DNA of 64,000 nt from Pseudocercospora fijiensis CIRAD86 (lineage: Eukaryota > Ascomycota > Dothideomycetes > Mycosphaerellales > Mycosphaerellaceae). Under the pieces are notes generated by a model. It did not search any database and had not been told where the DNA came from. It was given only the letters and a program-made list of their open reading frames with translations. This document shows positions 42,566 to 54,560 of the stretch, piece by piece. The translations under genes were made by a program, and so were the position numbers. The stretch is taken from assembly GCF_000340215.1 (NCBI RefSeq), contig NW_006921533.1, forward strand, positions 1,717,534-1,781,533, in the 5' to 3' direction. How positions within the stretch are numbered: the first letter of the stretch is position 1; each line of letters starts with the position of its first letter.

Positions 42566-43756
42566 GGGCAAATATGTTCGGCCGAGAGACTCGGCATTTA
42601 AGGCCGTACGACGCGATCATGATCAGCGTTACGGTAACAAAGATGGTGTTGTATGGGACGGCATAAGGTGTGAGGCGACGGATCCCATGTGGCAGCTTCG
42701 GACTGAGCTCCAAGCGCGCGTTTTCGGCTTGGCTTTTCTCTGAACAACACGTATGCAGTTGAATCGTACAGAAACAGTTCACGAAACGACTCCGCCCGAG
42801 AGGTTGCAGATACAAGAAGTTTCCTCCTGATCCCCGGCGAATCATACCTCCAATTATACATGAGCAGCAAACAAAATGGGGTCGCACAGAGACCCAATCT
42901 CGCAAATGCTTGGGCCGTTCACGACATCGGAACGCAGCATCGCGATATGTCAAGGCAGGCATGTCATGTCGAACGCCTCGCGGAAGGCGGAATGTCCAGG
43001 ATGCCGTTTTGTCAGCCTCGAACTATTGCTTCCCTACTTGCCAGCGTCACACAAGTGCGCTTGGAAAGGACGGCATAGAAGCGGATTCGTTGACAGGATG
43101 GTGTTGCCTGCAGAGTACAGCTGTTGAGGCTTTGTCTTGTTCGACCGCCCAGCTCCACTTGAGGCCACTACTCGCGCTGTGCTCCTACTAGCTTTGGACA
43201 AGACGAGCCTTTGTGCCTGGGAATCAACACAATCTGGTTGTTTCTCTCGCAACGGACTTACGAATAGGAGATAGTGTACCCGACCAGCGGTCAGAAATGC
43301 CCTCGAAAGTATCAGTATAAGGCAATATCGACTGCAAGTGTGAGGGTGGAATCGTTCCGTGCAAGGCGATGGTCCAAACAATGTGGCTGACAGGTGTCCC
43401 TGTGCTACCTTAAGCACTAGATTGTCACAGCGCAGGCAGCACGGCCAGGTAAGGTGACATCTCAGGGCTTTCACAAGGCGGCTCCCCTCTTGCAGCGACA
43501 GTGCCACCTGAACTGAAGGCAGCCGAGGGCCGCATGGCGTCGTATAAAAGTGCTGCTGTGATTGCTAGCGCATCTTTCCCTTCTTGCCCAACTTCACGAG
43601 CCCGATATCAGACATATTAACCTTTTACCCAATCTGCTGCTCTGATACAGCACTGGGCACACCAGAAACGCAACAACGACCTCCAACGTCATTCTTGTGA
43701 CCACCACCAGGGCGAAAAATTCTCAATTCCCGCGAACACACCAAGCACCTTCTCCG
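42566..43756. other. Intergenic region, no gene seen
   Basis: A 1.2 kb region between MCL1 and the small Gly/Met-rich gene. A 157-codon minus-strand frame (43034-43507) has no ATG-supported start context or domain and is not called. A TATAAAAG box at about 43543-43550 lies ~210 bp upstream of the next start. Confidence 0.45.
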
Positions 43757-44152
43757 ATGGATCTAATGCAGCTTCGCACAGGAGGTCTCGGCGTGCCGCT
43801 TCACAACGCCTTCGATGTCGGATACGATGGATGTAGTCTCGCAGACTGGTTCAATGGCTACAACAACGGCTTCGTGAATGGCACTCAGTATACTTGGCAA
43901 CAGCTTCAACAGCTCATGTATCTACATGCCATGTCGCAGGCTCCTAGAGGCCGAAGATACTGGAATAGGTGGGCTGGAGGATTCGGTGGTGGTGGGGCGA
44001 ACCCGTGAGTAATTGCCCTCTTTCCCTGGCACGCGGTCGAGAGGCTTGCTGATAGTGGATACAGGTGGATGGGTGTGGGAGGCGGCTTTGCAGGTGGAAT
44101 GGGTATGATGATGGGGTCGCCTTATGGGTTTATGGCGCCGGGGATGTGGTAA
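43757..44152 (+). CDS. Small Gly/Met-rich hypothetical protein
   Basis: Exons 43757-44004 and 44065-44152 (60 bp intron, CC|GTGAGT to ACAG|GTGG) encode 111 residues. The start is the first ATG (MDLMQLRTGGLGVPLHNAF). The middle is rich in Asn/Gly/Tyr/Gln (NGYNNGFVNG). After the splice the tail is an almost pure Gly/Met/Trp/Pro stretch (MGVGGGFAGGMGMMM) ending MAPGMW. The continued composition across the junction supports the intron. No signal peptide or membrane segment is evident. I do not recognise a family. It could be a low-complexity, possibly RNA-associated or structural protein, but that is a guess. Confidence 0.65.
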
Positions 44153-44686
44153 TGCCGAAGACAGCAATGGCAGTGGAGATGGTTGAAGCTGAACCTTGCG
44201 ATATGAAGGACGATTATTTGACTGGCGTTTCTTTTCGGCTTGCCTAAACAGAGGCAAATGGGCGCTGGACGGCGTTGGGAGACGGGTGATTACTTTGGTG
44301 TTTTTCGACAAGATTGATAGCCTCATGAGGCCACCCGGGTCATGATGATGTATATGTATCTGTAGCTTTCATCAGTACTACGATACTGGTTGCGATATTC
44401 AATTCATCGCCTTCTCTCCTACGATTCTGCTACACCTCTCCCAACCCCTCTCTCACGCGTCAATCCGTTCAGCGACCATATGCCACCCTTCGACACCCCT
44501 TTCTCGGGCTTGCTGCGAGGTCTGAACACAGCATTGGTCATCTGCGTTCTGCCTCGCGGCAGGAGGCATGATGTTGCATCGCGGTCGCCCCTTTGAGGTC
44601 TCATGCACCTCGCCTCAAGATACCACGAATCTCCGGGGAGAGAACCGTTTCCACATTGCCATCATCTCCATCGCCAGAAAACCCTC
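44153..44686. other. Convergent intergenic region, no gene seen
   Basis: A 534 bp spacer between two gene 3' ends. A short minus-strand frame at 44419-44604 has no supporting features. Confidence 0.45.
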
Positions 44687-45352
44687 TCACTCTCTCGCCC
44701 TCACATCCCCCCCGCCCTCATCATCCGGATCTTTCCAAAAAGCCTTCTCCACAGCCCTCGTCCTGATCTCCCAAATATCCTCACTAGACCCATGCTCCGC
44801 CTTCCGCCTCTCATCCCTCTTCTGATAAAAATTCTTAATCTCCTCTTCCCGCTCATGATCCGGTAATGTGCGCGTCCTCATGCAAAACCAAAAAGCGCCC
44901 CATTGTTCCGAACAGCTCTTGATATGCCCGTATCTGTAAATGTCGTTGAATTTTCCTCCGAGGGATTGGCAGTAGTATGCTTGGTCGAATTGTTGTCGAC
45001 ACGACATTGTTCTGGGATAGACTGCTTCGGGGGAGATATCGAGACCTCCGTCTGGGAGGAGGCGGGAGTGTTGTTTCGGGATTGCCTTTGCTTTTACTTG
45101 TGCTGACGGCGCGCTTCTTTGATCTGATGAGGGAGTTTCTGAAGCCTCGAAGGCTTTTATCAGGTCGTTCAATTCCGCATCGTCATCGTGTCCGCGAGAT
45201 GTCTTGTGTTCAGTTTGAGCTGGTCCTGGGCGACCGAAGATTCGTAGTCGCTGCTCTTCTGTAAGAGCTACATTGCTTTGAGATGTCGATGGAGTGTCAG
45301 ACTTGGACTGCTCATGGTTGCTATCAGAGCCGAAGAGCCCAAACCAGCCCAT
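44687..45352 (-). CDS. EMI1-like protein (DUF3128, twin-cysteine)
   Basis: A single exon from the ATG at 45352 encodes 221 residues starting MGWFGLFGSDSN. The C-terminal half holds the EMI1/DUF3128 domain with cysteine pairs in MSCRQQFDQAYYCQSLGG and SCSEQWGAFWFC, a twin CX9C-like arrangement, then a basic helical tail. Yeast Emi1 was named for a role in early meiotic induction and is linked to mitochondria. The exact biochemical function is not established. The N-terminal ~110 residues are polar and low in complexity. An upstream in-frame extension to 45478 is basic and probably untranslated. The promoter region is shared with a divergent GNAT gene. Confidence 0.85.
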   Translation of the reverse strand: MGWFGLFGSDSNHEQSKSDTPSTSQSNVALTEEQRLRIFGRPGPAQTEHKTSRGHDDDAELNDLIKAFEASETPSSDQRSAPSAQVKAKAIPKQHSRLLPDGGLDISPEAVYPRTMSCRQQFDQAYYCQSLGGKFNDIYRYGHIKSCSEQWGAFWFCMRTRTLPDHEREEEIKNFYQKRDERRKAEHGSSEDIWEIRTRAVEKAFWKDPDDEGGGDVRARE

Positions 45353-45718
45353 GTTCGATAATGCAACAATGTTTGAGAATGAATGCGACAGACGCGAAGA
45401 TGTCCGCAAGCTTCGCCTGCTTCGGACTTTACTCGGCTTTTTATAGGATCGTTGGCAGCTGTATTCCTTCACCATCAACGCGATGTCGGATATATCACAG
45501 AGCAGCTGATACTGTAGCGAGGCTTTCCGAGATATAAAGGCGGCTTCTGCATATATACCGCATCAGCCCATGTTCGCCGAGCATCGTATCTGCGCTCCTG
45601 GTCCTTCTTGGCGAAGACCATGTTGCCGATCTCAATCCCTCATCATGCATCCCAACCCATCTCCCTTCTCACCAATGCTGTGAGACCGAGTTGAAGATCC
45701 AGTCTTAACACAGCCTTG
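45353..45718. promoter_or_regulatory. Divergent promoter region of EMI1-like and GNAT genes
   Basis: This 366 bp region lies between two start codons facing away from each other. No gene or repeat is seen in it. Confidence 0.4.
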
Positions 45719-46501
45719 ATGAGAATGCCAGTCCGACTCGCCAACTACGCCGACCTCGTTCCCGCCTCCAAATGTCTCGCGGCAGCATTCAAAGACGAAC
45801 ACATGTAGATCTCCTCGTACCCCTTTCGACCACGACACGTGACTTTGCTAATATATCATGATCACAGGTTCGGAATCTACATGCATCCCCATAGAAACCA
45901 ATACCCAGACGACATGTACTTAGAATTCCTCAAAATGGCAAGAAGCGCCTACTTCTCAGGACCAGACAGTTATGTGCTAGTCTCATACGAAGACAGCACT
46001 GAAGCAATCACTGGCCTCGCACACTGGCGAAGACTTCGAGCAAACTCGCCAAAACAAAGCTGGTATCGAAGTTCAATCAAATCCGCAGTCGATTGGTACA
46101 ACTATCTCGAATCCTTCATTTACCCCAATCGAGCCGCGGATCCAGAAAGTCTCGGTGTGTTAGGACGATTAGGACCTTTTGCCGTTCCTTTCTGGACGGG
46201 GTCGAGAGCTGAGGTGTATGATTTGACGCTTTTGGGCGTGGATTCCAAGTTTGGCGGGAGAGGTTATGGTCGGGAGTTGGTTCGGTGGGGATTTGAGAGG
46301 GCGAAGGAGGAAGGTGTGGGATGCTCGGTGATAGCGAGTGAAGGGAAGGAGGGATTTTATCAGAGTTGTGGGTATGATGTTTTGGCGGGGAATGTGAGGG
46401 ATTATGGAGGTATGGAGAATCCGTGTAATGAGAATGATATTCCAGGGGGAGCAGTGTTGTTTTGGGATAATGGGAGAGAGGTAGATGTGGCTGGAAAATG
46501 A
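45719..46501 (+). CDS. GNAT-family N-acetyltransferase
   Basis: Exons 45719-45804 and 45868-46501 (63 bp intron, CACAT|GTAGAT to CACAG|GTTC) encode 239 residues. The short first exon (MRMPVRLANYADLVPASKCL) supplies the first beta strand and helix of the GNAT fold. Exon 2 continues FGIYMHPHRNQYPDDM, a pattern common in fungal GNAT proteins. The acetyl-CoA-binding motif A is seen as LLGVDSKFGGRGYGRELVRW (residues ~165-185), followed by a SEGKEGFYQSCGY motif B. It transfers acetyl groups from acetyl-CoA to an amine, and the substrate is unknown. An ATG at 45725 is an alternative start. Confidence 0.88.
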
Positions 46502-47138
46502 TCAATGAGTTTCTCATTCTCTGGCCTATGTTCAGAAGCTCTGGGTCCTTCGACATGGGAAGCATTGCAGAAACGTGACAAGTCCCCTCGCAGCCTGCAG
46601 CATGCGTTCAGTCATCTTCCTCAACCTTTGCCGCATCAGACTGGTTCTTCGCGGACGATCTGTTTATATGCCTTCCACACATGTAGCGAGCGCATCGATC
46701 GCAGCCCTGGATGCGGCCGTACATTCTTCATTTGGTATCCATTGTACCCGTTCCATCAGATCGCGTAGGACGCAAACGATTTCATGGTGGTTAAGGGAAA
46801 GGAGGGGAGGGAATGGGGGAACGGGGGTGGGGTCGCAACTGGTGACGATGTGGGTTGTGCACATCGGAGCTCGGATGCTGAGATGATCCCTGCTGCTCGA
46901 TCTCCAGGGCAAAGGACACCAGCCATCCCATATGGCATCTGCGGTTCATGAAGCAGCTTCCATATAATTGCCTACAACTCCACGTGCGAGTATTGCTCCC
47001 ATATCCGCATTGGACATTGCACTTCCGGTATTTGTAATCGCACGCCAGCTTGCTTGCTCGTCGCCGGAGCATAGCGTCCCGTCGTTGGTGCTGCAAGAGC
47101 TCTTCCATCGACCAGCTTGATGCTGTCCACTAGGCAAC
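46502..47138. other. Intergenic region upstream of EDE1, no gene seen
   Basis: A 637 bp spacer. It should hold the EDE1 promoter. No convincing frame or repeat is seen. Confidence 0.45.
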
Positions 47139-50100
47139 ATGTCAGACACGGGTAATGGCAGCTCTACTACACAAATCCTCCCCCATCTCGGCGCATGCTG
47201 ATGTCAAATCTAGAACACGCTATTCTGAATCTCAGTCCCGACGAGAAGCGCGCATTCGCCTACCTCTTCCAACAAGCCGACAAGGACCAGCTGGGAGTCG
47301 TCACAGGAGAGAACGCCGTCTCCTTCTTCGAGCGCACCAATCTATCGCCAAACGTCCTCGGCGAAATATGGCAGATCGCAGACACGGAGAACCGCGGTTT
47401 GCTCACGAAGCCGGGCTTCTGCATGGTCCTCCGGTTGATAGGGCACTACCAGGCTGGCAGAGAGCCCAGCGCTGAGCTTGCATTCAAACCTGCACCAGTA
47501 CCGCGATTTGAAGGATTGACGATACCTGGAGGCTCATCCGCGCCTGCGACTGTGACTGCTCCTGCGCCAGCGCCAGCAGTAGCGCCCACGAGTCCGAGCT
47601 CTGGAGCATTACCAGCGAATGCCTTACAACCACAGCTGTCGGGCCAAGGCCCAATCCGGGTGCCTCCGCTCGACCCAGCCAAGGTCCAGCAGTACTCGGG
47701 CTTGTTCGAAAGATCGGGAGCACAAAAGGGTTTGCTTGATGGAGGTACAGCAAAGGCCATCTTCGAAAGAGCAGGCCTCCCCAATGAAGTCTTGGGCAGG
47801 ATATGGATGGCTGCCGACAGGGAACAGCGCGGTGCATTGGACCAGACGGAATTCATCGTAGCTATGCATCTTTTGACAAGCATGAAGAGTCGGTCAATGA
47901 CTGCCTTGCCAAATATCCTGCCTCAAGGGCTTTGGGATGCAGCTGCAAGAAGAGCGGCGCCTCCGAGCAGGCAGCCTACTGCTCCACCACCACAAGCCAT
48001 TCCGAGACAGCTAACCGGACAAGGTGCTGGCCCTCCCCGGACGCAAAGTCCACTCGCACGCCCTCCCAATTATGGAACTCCACAGCCGCTGTCAGCTCAA
48101 ACCAGCGGTCCTTTGTGGCTTGTCACGCCTGCGGACAAGGCCAAGTTCGACCAATTTTTTAACACAATCGATACGCAAGGCCGAGGTATCATCTCGGGCG
48201 AGCAGGCTGTGCAGTTCTTCTCCGACTCTAGACTGCCCGAGGAGACTCTTGCTCAGATCTGGGACCTTTCTGACATCAACAGCGAAGGACAACTTAACAA
48301 GGATGAATTTGCGGTCGCCATGTATCTCATTCGACAACAGCGAGCACCGAACGCTGCTCCACTGCCGGCTTTTCTCCCGCCTGCCTTAATACCTCCAAGC
48401 TTGCGAAAGCAGACGCAGCAGACTGAATCGACAGCCCCGGCCTTTAACAATGCTGCGCAAGCTCCAAATATGCCAAAATCGGCGGCCGACGACCTTTTCG
48501 GACTTGATGAGCCGGCACAAGCCGCGACACAGGCTCCCGTGCTGCAACCACAAGGCACTGGCATGTCTGCTACAAAGGATCCCTTTGCTGGAGGTTCCCC
48601 TGCTCCTGGTAGTCCCGCGAGCGCGAGCCCCGCCAGGTTCCCGCCACCAGGACAACAGCCTGGCGGAAGCATGTTCAAACCTTTCATGCCTACATCTGCA
48701 TTTGGTGCTAGTCTTGCTCAGCAGAACACTGGTAGCTCACTGGCATCGAATCAACCCTCAGCAACACGAGCACCACGGCCAACAGCAAATGATGATCTTC
48801 TGGGCGACAATGACACGCATGCCGCAGAAGCCAGCAAGATCACAAATGAGACTTCGGAACTTGGCAACATGAGTACCCAGATCGGCAATCTACGATCGCA
48901 AATGGAGCAAACACAGAGTAAAAAGAACGCGAGTCAAGCCGAGCTGATCCAGGCCAATGCTCAGAAACGCGATCTCGAAATACGGCTACACCAGTTCAGG
49001 ACCCAATACGAGCAGGAGGTACGTGCTGTGAAGGAAATTGAACAGCAGCTGACCGCCTCTCGCGACTCAACGAAAGCGCTCGGCCAGGAGCTCGCTATGC
49101 TTGAAGGGACTCACCAGGATCTGCAGACCCAGCATCAGAACGTGTCACAGCAGCTGCAGGCGGATCAGCAAGAGAACGCTAGCCTGAAGCAGCGCATTGC
49201 AGAAATAAATGCTGAAGTGGCAAAGCTCAAGCCTGAAATCGAGAAGTTGAAGCTAGATGCCAGACAACAAAAGGGTATGGTCAGTATCAACAAGAAGCAG
49301 CTTGCTACGCAGGAAGCTGAGAGAGATCGTTTGCAGGCTGAGAAGGCGGAGCTGCAACGCGAAGCAACCGAGCGCGAGGAGCAAACACGATCAGCTCCCG
49401 TTTCCGAGAACGTAGTGCCAGCTTCGACCGTGGTGAGCCCGGCGGGAAGCACCCTGAGCTCCACGAATCCGTTCTTTAGGAAAGCGAGTGATGAGGGAGG
49501 TGCTCGAGCTATCAGCCCGCAACAGACAGGCAGTGGTCCGACACCGAGCGCTTTCGATGCTCTGTTTGGTCCGCCTGGCGCATTCGCTCCCTCTGGCCAG
49601 ACTGTCCCTAGCACAGGCACACCTCCAGCAACAAGCTTCGTCGGGCGTTCGATTCCTGCTGCCGCGCCTGCGGGCATGTCTGACTCTGTTCAGAGCATCT
49701 CTTCTGCGGGCCAGCACACGCCTTCCGCGACGCCGCCGCTCTCTGACCAGGCTAAAGATAGTCCAGCTGTCGCTGTGCCTCCCCCACCTCCGGAAGGTGG
49801 ACAGTTCACATCTTCGCAGCTCCCTGTGATCGATCCAGATAACAAGGACAATGAGACTGATGCAAGTTCTACTAAGGTCTTGCCACCTGCAAGCAGAGCT
49901 GGAGGAACAGATACACCGCGTGATGATGCGTTCGCTACTCCCGGGCTTTCGTCCTTGCATGTACCAGGCAGCTTTGCCGAAAATCCACGACCGGAGACTG
50001 CTGCCAAAGAAGGCATTCCTGGTGCATTCCCTGAGGACCCTTGGACCTCATCCACAGGAGCACAGGCCTCACAGAATGCGGTTCCTGTTGCGGCAAAGGA

Positions 50101-51517
50101 TGACTTCGACTCTGCGTTCGCGGGCTTTGGCGAGAGCAATAAATCAAAAGATGCAGATCATGATGACCCATTTGCCACCTCCAGCAAAGCGCCCGCGTCT
50201 TCTGGATCCGGATCTGAGTTCCCACCAATCCAAAGCCTCGAGCATGACGACGAGGACAGCGATAGCAGCGATGATGATGCCGCGGATCGAGGCTTTGATG
50301 ACAACTTTACTGCATCATCGCCACCCAGGACCAATGCAGCAGCCGCCACGGCAACTGTTGCTGCTATCGCGCCAGCAGCTGCTGATGTAGGGCATACTAC
50401 GTCGAGCACTCCTCTCCCACCCCTGGACGCTCAGAGTGCGCCGCCTGCTTACGAGGACAGTAACAAGGCTTCTCATGGCGGCAGTGGAGAAAGGACCGAG
50501 GAGAACCAATTTCCTGCGGAATTTGGTGGACTTTTGCCGGCAAGAGAAGTTCCGACAAGTCCTCCACCGCCACATGACACGCCCGCAGCCTTGGCTACGA
50601 CAGCTTCCAGGGAAGTGGCTCCAGACTCGAGCGTGCAGACTCCTGCCCAGACTCCGCCCGCTACCGCAAGTGGAACGAATCCATTCCCGCAGGCCACAAG
50701 TGAGACATCACACACTGCCAACATGAAGACCAAGATTGGAAGAGCTAACCATACCTCAGGTACTACAGCCTCAAGTGCAGCGGCCCCGACTGCGAATAAC
50801 GCTTTTGATGACTTTGATGCTTTCGATGACCTCGCAGAGGCGAAGGAAGCCGACAAAAGTGGCAGTGATTTCGACTTCGGCCTTGTCGAGAGCAGCAACG
50901 AGTTCAACCCAACTTTTGACTCGCCTGCAGCTAGCATGACTACTGGAGCGGCGAGCTCAAATCAGACACCTGTTGCAGCGAATCGCAGCTTGCATCACAC
51001 AGAAGGCAGTGGTTCGAATGGATACTCCAGCTTTGCTAGCTTCCAGCCCAGTCAGTCAACTGCCGCGGTCGCAAGCTCCAATTCCAGCATACAACAGACG
51101 CCGCAGAATGCACAGCATGATTGGGACGCTATCTTCAGTGGTCTCGACAACAGCAAACAGATCGATACATCCTTCGATCGCAGTGATCCGTGGGGCGCTC
51201 CAGCCAATGGAGCAGCATCGTCTCCAGAAACGGCTACCTCGGCGCCAAAGTCGATTCCAATTCCGCCACCGCCCACGACCTTCTCGTCGTCGAAAACGCT
51301 GCCTTCTCGAGGTGGCGCAATCACTCCAGGGACTGAGCACGATGATCCGATCTTGAAACGTTTGACTGGCATGGGCTATCCTCGTGGCCAGGCACTCGAA
51401 GCTCTTGAGCGTTATGACTATGATATAAATAAGGTGGGTTAGTAGTAATTGATTGATTGATGTATGCACATGCTAATTCATAATCAACAGGCTGTCGATC
51501 ATTTGAGCAGCCGGTAG
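47139..51517 (+). CDS. EDE1: EH-domain endocytic scaffold protein (EDE1 type)
   Basis: Exons 47139-47151, 47214-51433 and 51491-51517 give 1419 residues. The 13 bp first exon (MSDT plus one base) joins EHAILNLSPDEKRAF in frame. Without it an ATG at 47195 would give a slightly different start (MLMSNLEHA). Three EH domains lie near residues 8-100, 155-245 and 305-395 (ending in helices such as DEFAVAMYLI), and bind NPF motifs. A coiled coil (~545-730) follows, then a long Pro/Ser/Ala-rich disordered region, and a C-terminal UBA domain (~1375-1419, LTGMGYPRGQALEALERY) completed by the 27 bp last exon (AVDHLSSR). Ede1 organises early clathrin-coated pits at the plasma membrane. Repeat DNA begins tens of bases after the stop. 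Confidence 0.93.
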
Positions 51518-51859
51518 TTGATAATCCAAAGTCCACGATCCTTCGTCCCCGGGAGGACTAATAATAATAATATTGTTAATAGATAGCATTGTAGATATTG
51601 TGTAGTAGAGCGATCGTTCGGAAAATACCTAGCATTCTTTCAAGTAGAATCGTTTAAAAGCTCTTATCCTCTCTAATAGTTACGATCTTAATTAACAAAT
51701 TATAATATACGATTCTATTGCTTTTCCGAACTATTATACACACTCTCTCCGGCTAAGCAAGGTAGACGTTATTAACTCGAAGAAAGTATATAGATTATAA
51801 GCTTAATCTAACTCCTTAGTATCTCCGTCGTATAAACTATAAAAGTCGAATCCCGCTAA
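51518..51859. other. Boundary between EDE1 3' flank and RIP-mutated repeat DNA
   Basis: About 40 bp of normal-looking sequence follow the EDE1 stop. From roughly 51560 CpA and TpG become rare and TpA common. No inverted repeat or target duplication can be placed here because the gap hides part of the block. Confidence 0.5.
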
Positions 51860-52006
51860 NNNNNNNNNNNNNNNNNNNNNNNNNNNNNNNNNNNNNNNNN
51901 NNNNNNNNNNNNNNNNNNNNNNNNNNNNNNNNNNNNNNNNNNNNNNNNNNNNNNNNNNNNNNNNNNNNNNNNNNNNNNNNNNNNNNNNNNNNNNNNNNNN
52001 NNNNNN
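51860..52006. other. Assembly gap (147 N)
   Basis: A run of 147 undetermined bases within repeat DNA. It probably marks a scaffold join of estimated rather than known length. Confidence 0.98.
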
Positions 52007-52299
52007 TGACAACCACATTCCGTAGCCGGATTGTCGTTAGACTATACGTATCCTTATACTCGCTCTTATCGTTAATATAGTCGTAAAGCTTAATAAAAAC
52101 GCCTATAACGGGCCTCCGTTTCGTCCTAAGCCCCTTCCTATATTTGATTCCTATTTCTATATTAATCGAGATTACGTACTTTAGTTAAGCTAGTAGGCGA
52201 CCGCCGAATCGAACCGCTAATTTATTAGGTGTTTCTATATAATTAACGTTGTATTCCTATACCTATATAAAATTATAACGTCTGTTGCCGTAGAGCCCC

Positions 52300-54560
52300 T
52301 CCTAGTTTAGTATACATCTCGCGAAGTCGGCTACTACTACGTTAGAATGTTCTATATCCTTACCCGTAGGCTTCTAGTATCGGATTCTACCGTAGAAGCA
52401 GATCTCTATATCTAGGACGTATATATAGTCTGTTACGATATCGTTAGGGTCGGCTACGGTGCTTAATGCGCTATTCTTATCGTAGGCACCCTATTGCCGC
52501 ACGAATACCGCAATCGCTTATTAGAAGTCGCGACCTAAGTTCTCTTCTATTATAGCTATAGCCTCCCTTATCGTAATCTACTTAACCGATTTCTTTCCGT
52601 TCCTCTATTTCTTAGGCTAGTATCCTAGGATATCCTCTACTAGCCGTGCTATAGTTAGCATTATTAGCTGTTGCGTATACTCCTTAATAGTGCGAGCATT
52701 TATAGGGATTGCTATATATTCTTTATCGTCTTCGGCCTGCATATTTAATCTGTTAGTATCGCTATCTAGTATACTTTCTTCCTAGCTAGGCTTCTTGTTT
52801 GTTAGCCGAAATGCAAGCTTTAGTAGTTTATAGTGTTTGTACTCGAAATAGCTAGTATTTAAGTCTAGAAGATTGCCGAACGTCTTAATATAGCTCGGGG
52901 TATGTGTTATATCGTAGAATTTCGGTATATTAAAGTGCCCTTCTATTTATGTTATTATTAGCTCGTTAGCTTCGTCGTCCTCGTCTATTGTAACCGTATC
53001 GTCGTTATTTAGGTCGTTCGTTCTTCGCGTAGTAGCCTTCGCCTCCCGCTAGGCCCTCTTCTATACCTTTGTTACCCTATATAGGCGAAATACATTCTTC
53101 TATTCGTTTATCCGGTACAATACTATCCTAAGATACTTAAATATTTCGTCGTTATAGCATCTATATATCGCTAGAACGGTAAAGTCTACTAGTATACGTA
53201 GAAATCTTATCGCCTACGGTTAACGGACCTCTTCGAGTAGTAGTATAAATACAACTAATAAGACTCGTAGGACGCTTTGCTACTCTTAGCCTGTCTACTA
53301 AGTAACTGCTAAGTAGTAGTAGAACTTGCGAAGATTAGTATATACGGGTATATACGCGAACCGTCTATCTAGTATCGTATCGATAATCCCTTATACTACT
53401 GTTTTCCCTAGCTTTCTTATTTTAGTAGATAGGCCCCTATTTAGGGTCGAGTCGGCAACTAGTCGGTATCTCCTCGTTTTTATATAGCTTATCTTGTCTA
53501 CTAGTAGGTCCGTAGTCTATTAGATTGCGTACATTAGTACTCCTTTTAGTAGCTAGTATAGTGTGTCTACTACTAAAGACCGGTATATATCGACGTGTTT
53601 CTAGCGCTATATAAAGCAATCGATATCGTAGACGTTCTACGGATCCTTCGCTATATATTCGCCTTTGCGTTGCCTTAGATATCGCTACTTCGTAGATTCG
53701 TATAACCGCTATTCTACTATAATATCGAGGTGCTCTCGTTCTATCGGATATACTAGGCAACTTAGGCAATGTATATTTGTCTTAACTCCGGTAATTGTAA
53801 CTTGCTCTTTATAGTCTACTAACATTACTGCTAAGATTAGAAAGTACCTACGCGTCGCGCTATCTACGTATATAATGTCCTAGCTCTCGCCGTCGGCCGC
53901 TTTTATAGCGGAGCGAAATATATATACTATCGATATATAATATATACTGTTTTTAGTAAAACTATCGCTATCCTTAACGACCGGTAGTAGTCCTAGTAAG
54001 ATCGTGCCGGGTCTGTTGTTCGCGTTGCGTACTCGTATATATAGGTTTCCGATAGTAAGGTATATAGGGTATGCTATTAAGTTACCTTAGTAGTTAGTTA
54101 TCTGCGTTTTATCGGTTAATACGATTAGAGGTACGATCGTTGCGCCGTCTATATTTATCTTGCTCTAGGTATCCTACTACTAGTCTACTAACGCTATATT
54201 AGAGTAGATTCGCCGTAGTAGGTCGTTAGTCGTCTACGCTCGATATAGCTTATATACTAGATTATTCCTAAAGCTACTATAACCTATTAAGAATATTACT
54301 GCTTTCTTAACGGATCGGTATCGTAGTACTAGCTCCGTGCTGCCGTAACCCGTTCGACTTGTCGGAAGGTATAGCTTTCGAACCTTTATTTAACCTAATA
54401 CCCTCGATAGTAGTATGCCGCCGGCTCGCAGTTTCGACGTTATAGCCTTTATGCTTTTCTAGCTTAGTAGATCGTATAGTAGTGCTAGCCTCTCGTCTTC
54501 GAAAAGCCTCGCAATTATATATCTAGATATTCTCTCTCTCTTTAAGAATTACGTAAAGCT
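52300..54560 (-). pseudogene. RIP-degraded KDZ-superfamily (Plavaka-type) transposase
   Basis: Read on the minus strand, one frame interrupted by TAG/TAA shows the marks of Plavaka-type KDZ transposases. In order these are a WWQDTQ-like remnant near 54190 (stops at the W/Q positions), ATIVPLIVLTDKTQ near 54100-54140, AYPIYLTIGNL near 54060, LLGLLPVVKDSD near 53990, YKEQVTITGVKTNIHCLSC (zinc-binding Cys pair) near 53760-53820, and a VDTLYQLLKGVLMY-like stretch near 53560, the usual ...LLHQLLKG segment. Limits are approximate, and flanking DNA to about 52000 and 55150 may belong to the same element. Catalytic acids cannot be checked because of the mutations. No terminal repeats were found. Confidence 0.65.

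Noticed and set aside
43034..43507. 157-codon minus-strand frame between MCL1 and the Gly/Met-rich gene
   Set aside because: No domain, Cys/Arg/Leu-rich chance composition and no intron or promoter support.
51803..52018. Frame running through the assembly gap
   Set aside because: Most of it is undetermined bases.
53437..53769. Longest open minus-strand frame in the second repeat block (110 codons)
   Set aside because: It lies in a frame adjacent to the KDZ transposase reading, which shows the recognisable motifs. The open frame itself matches nothing.
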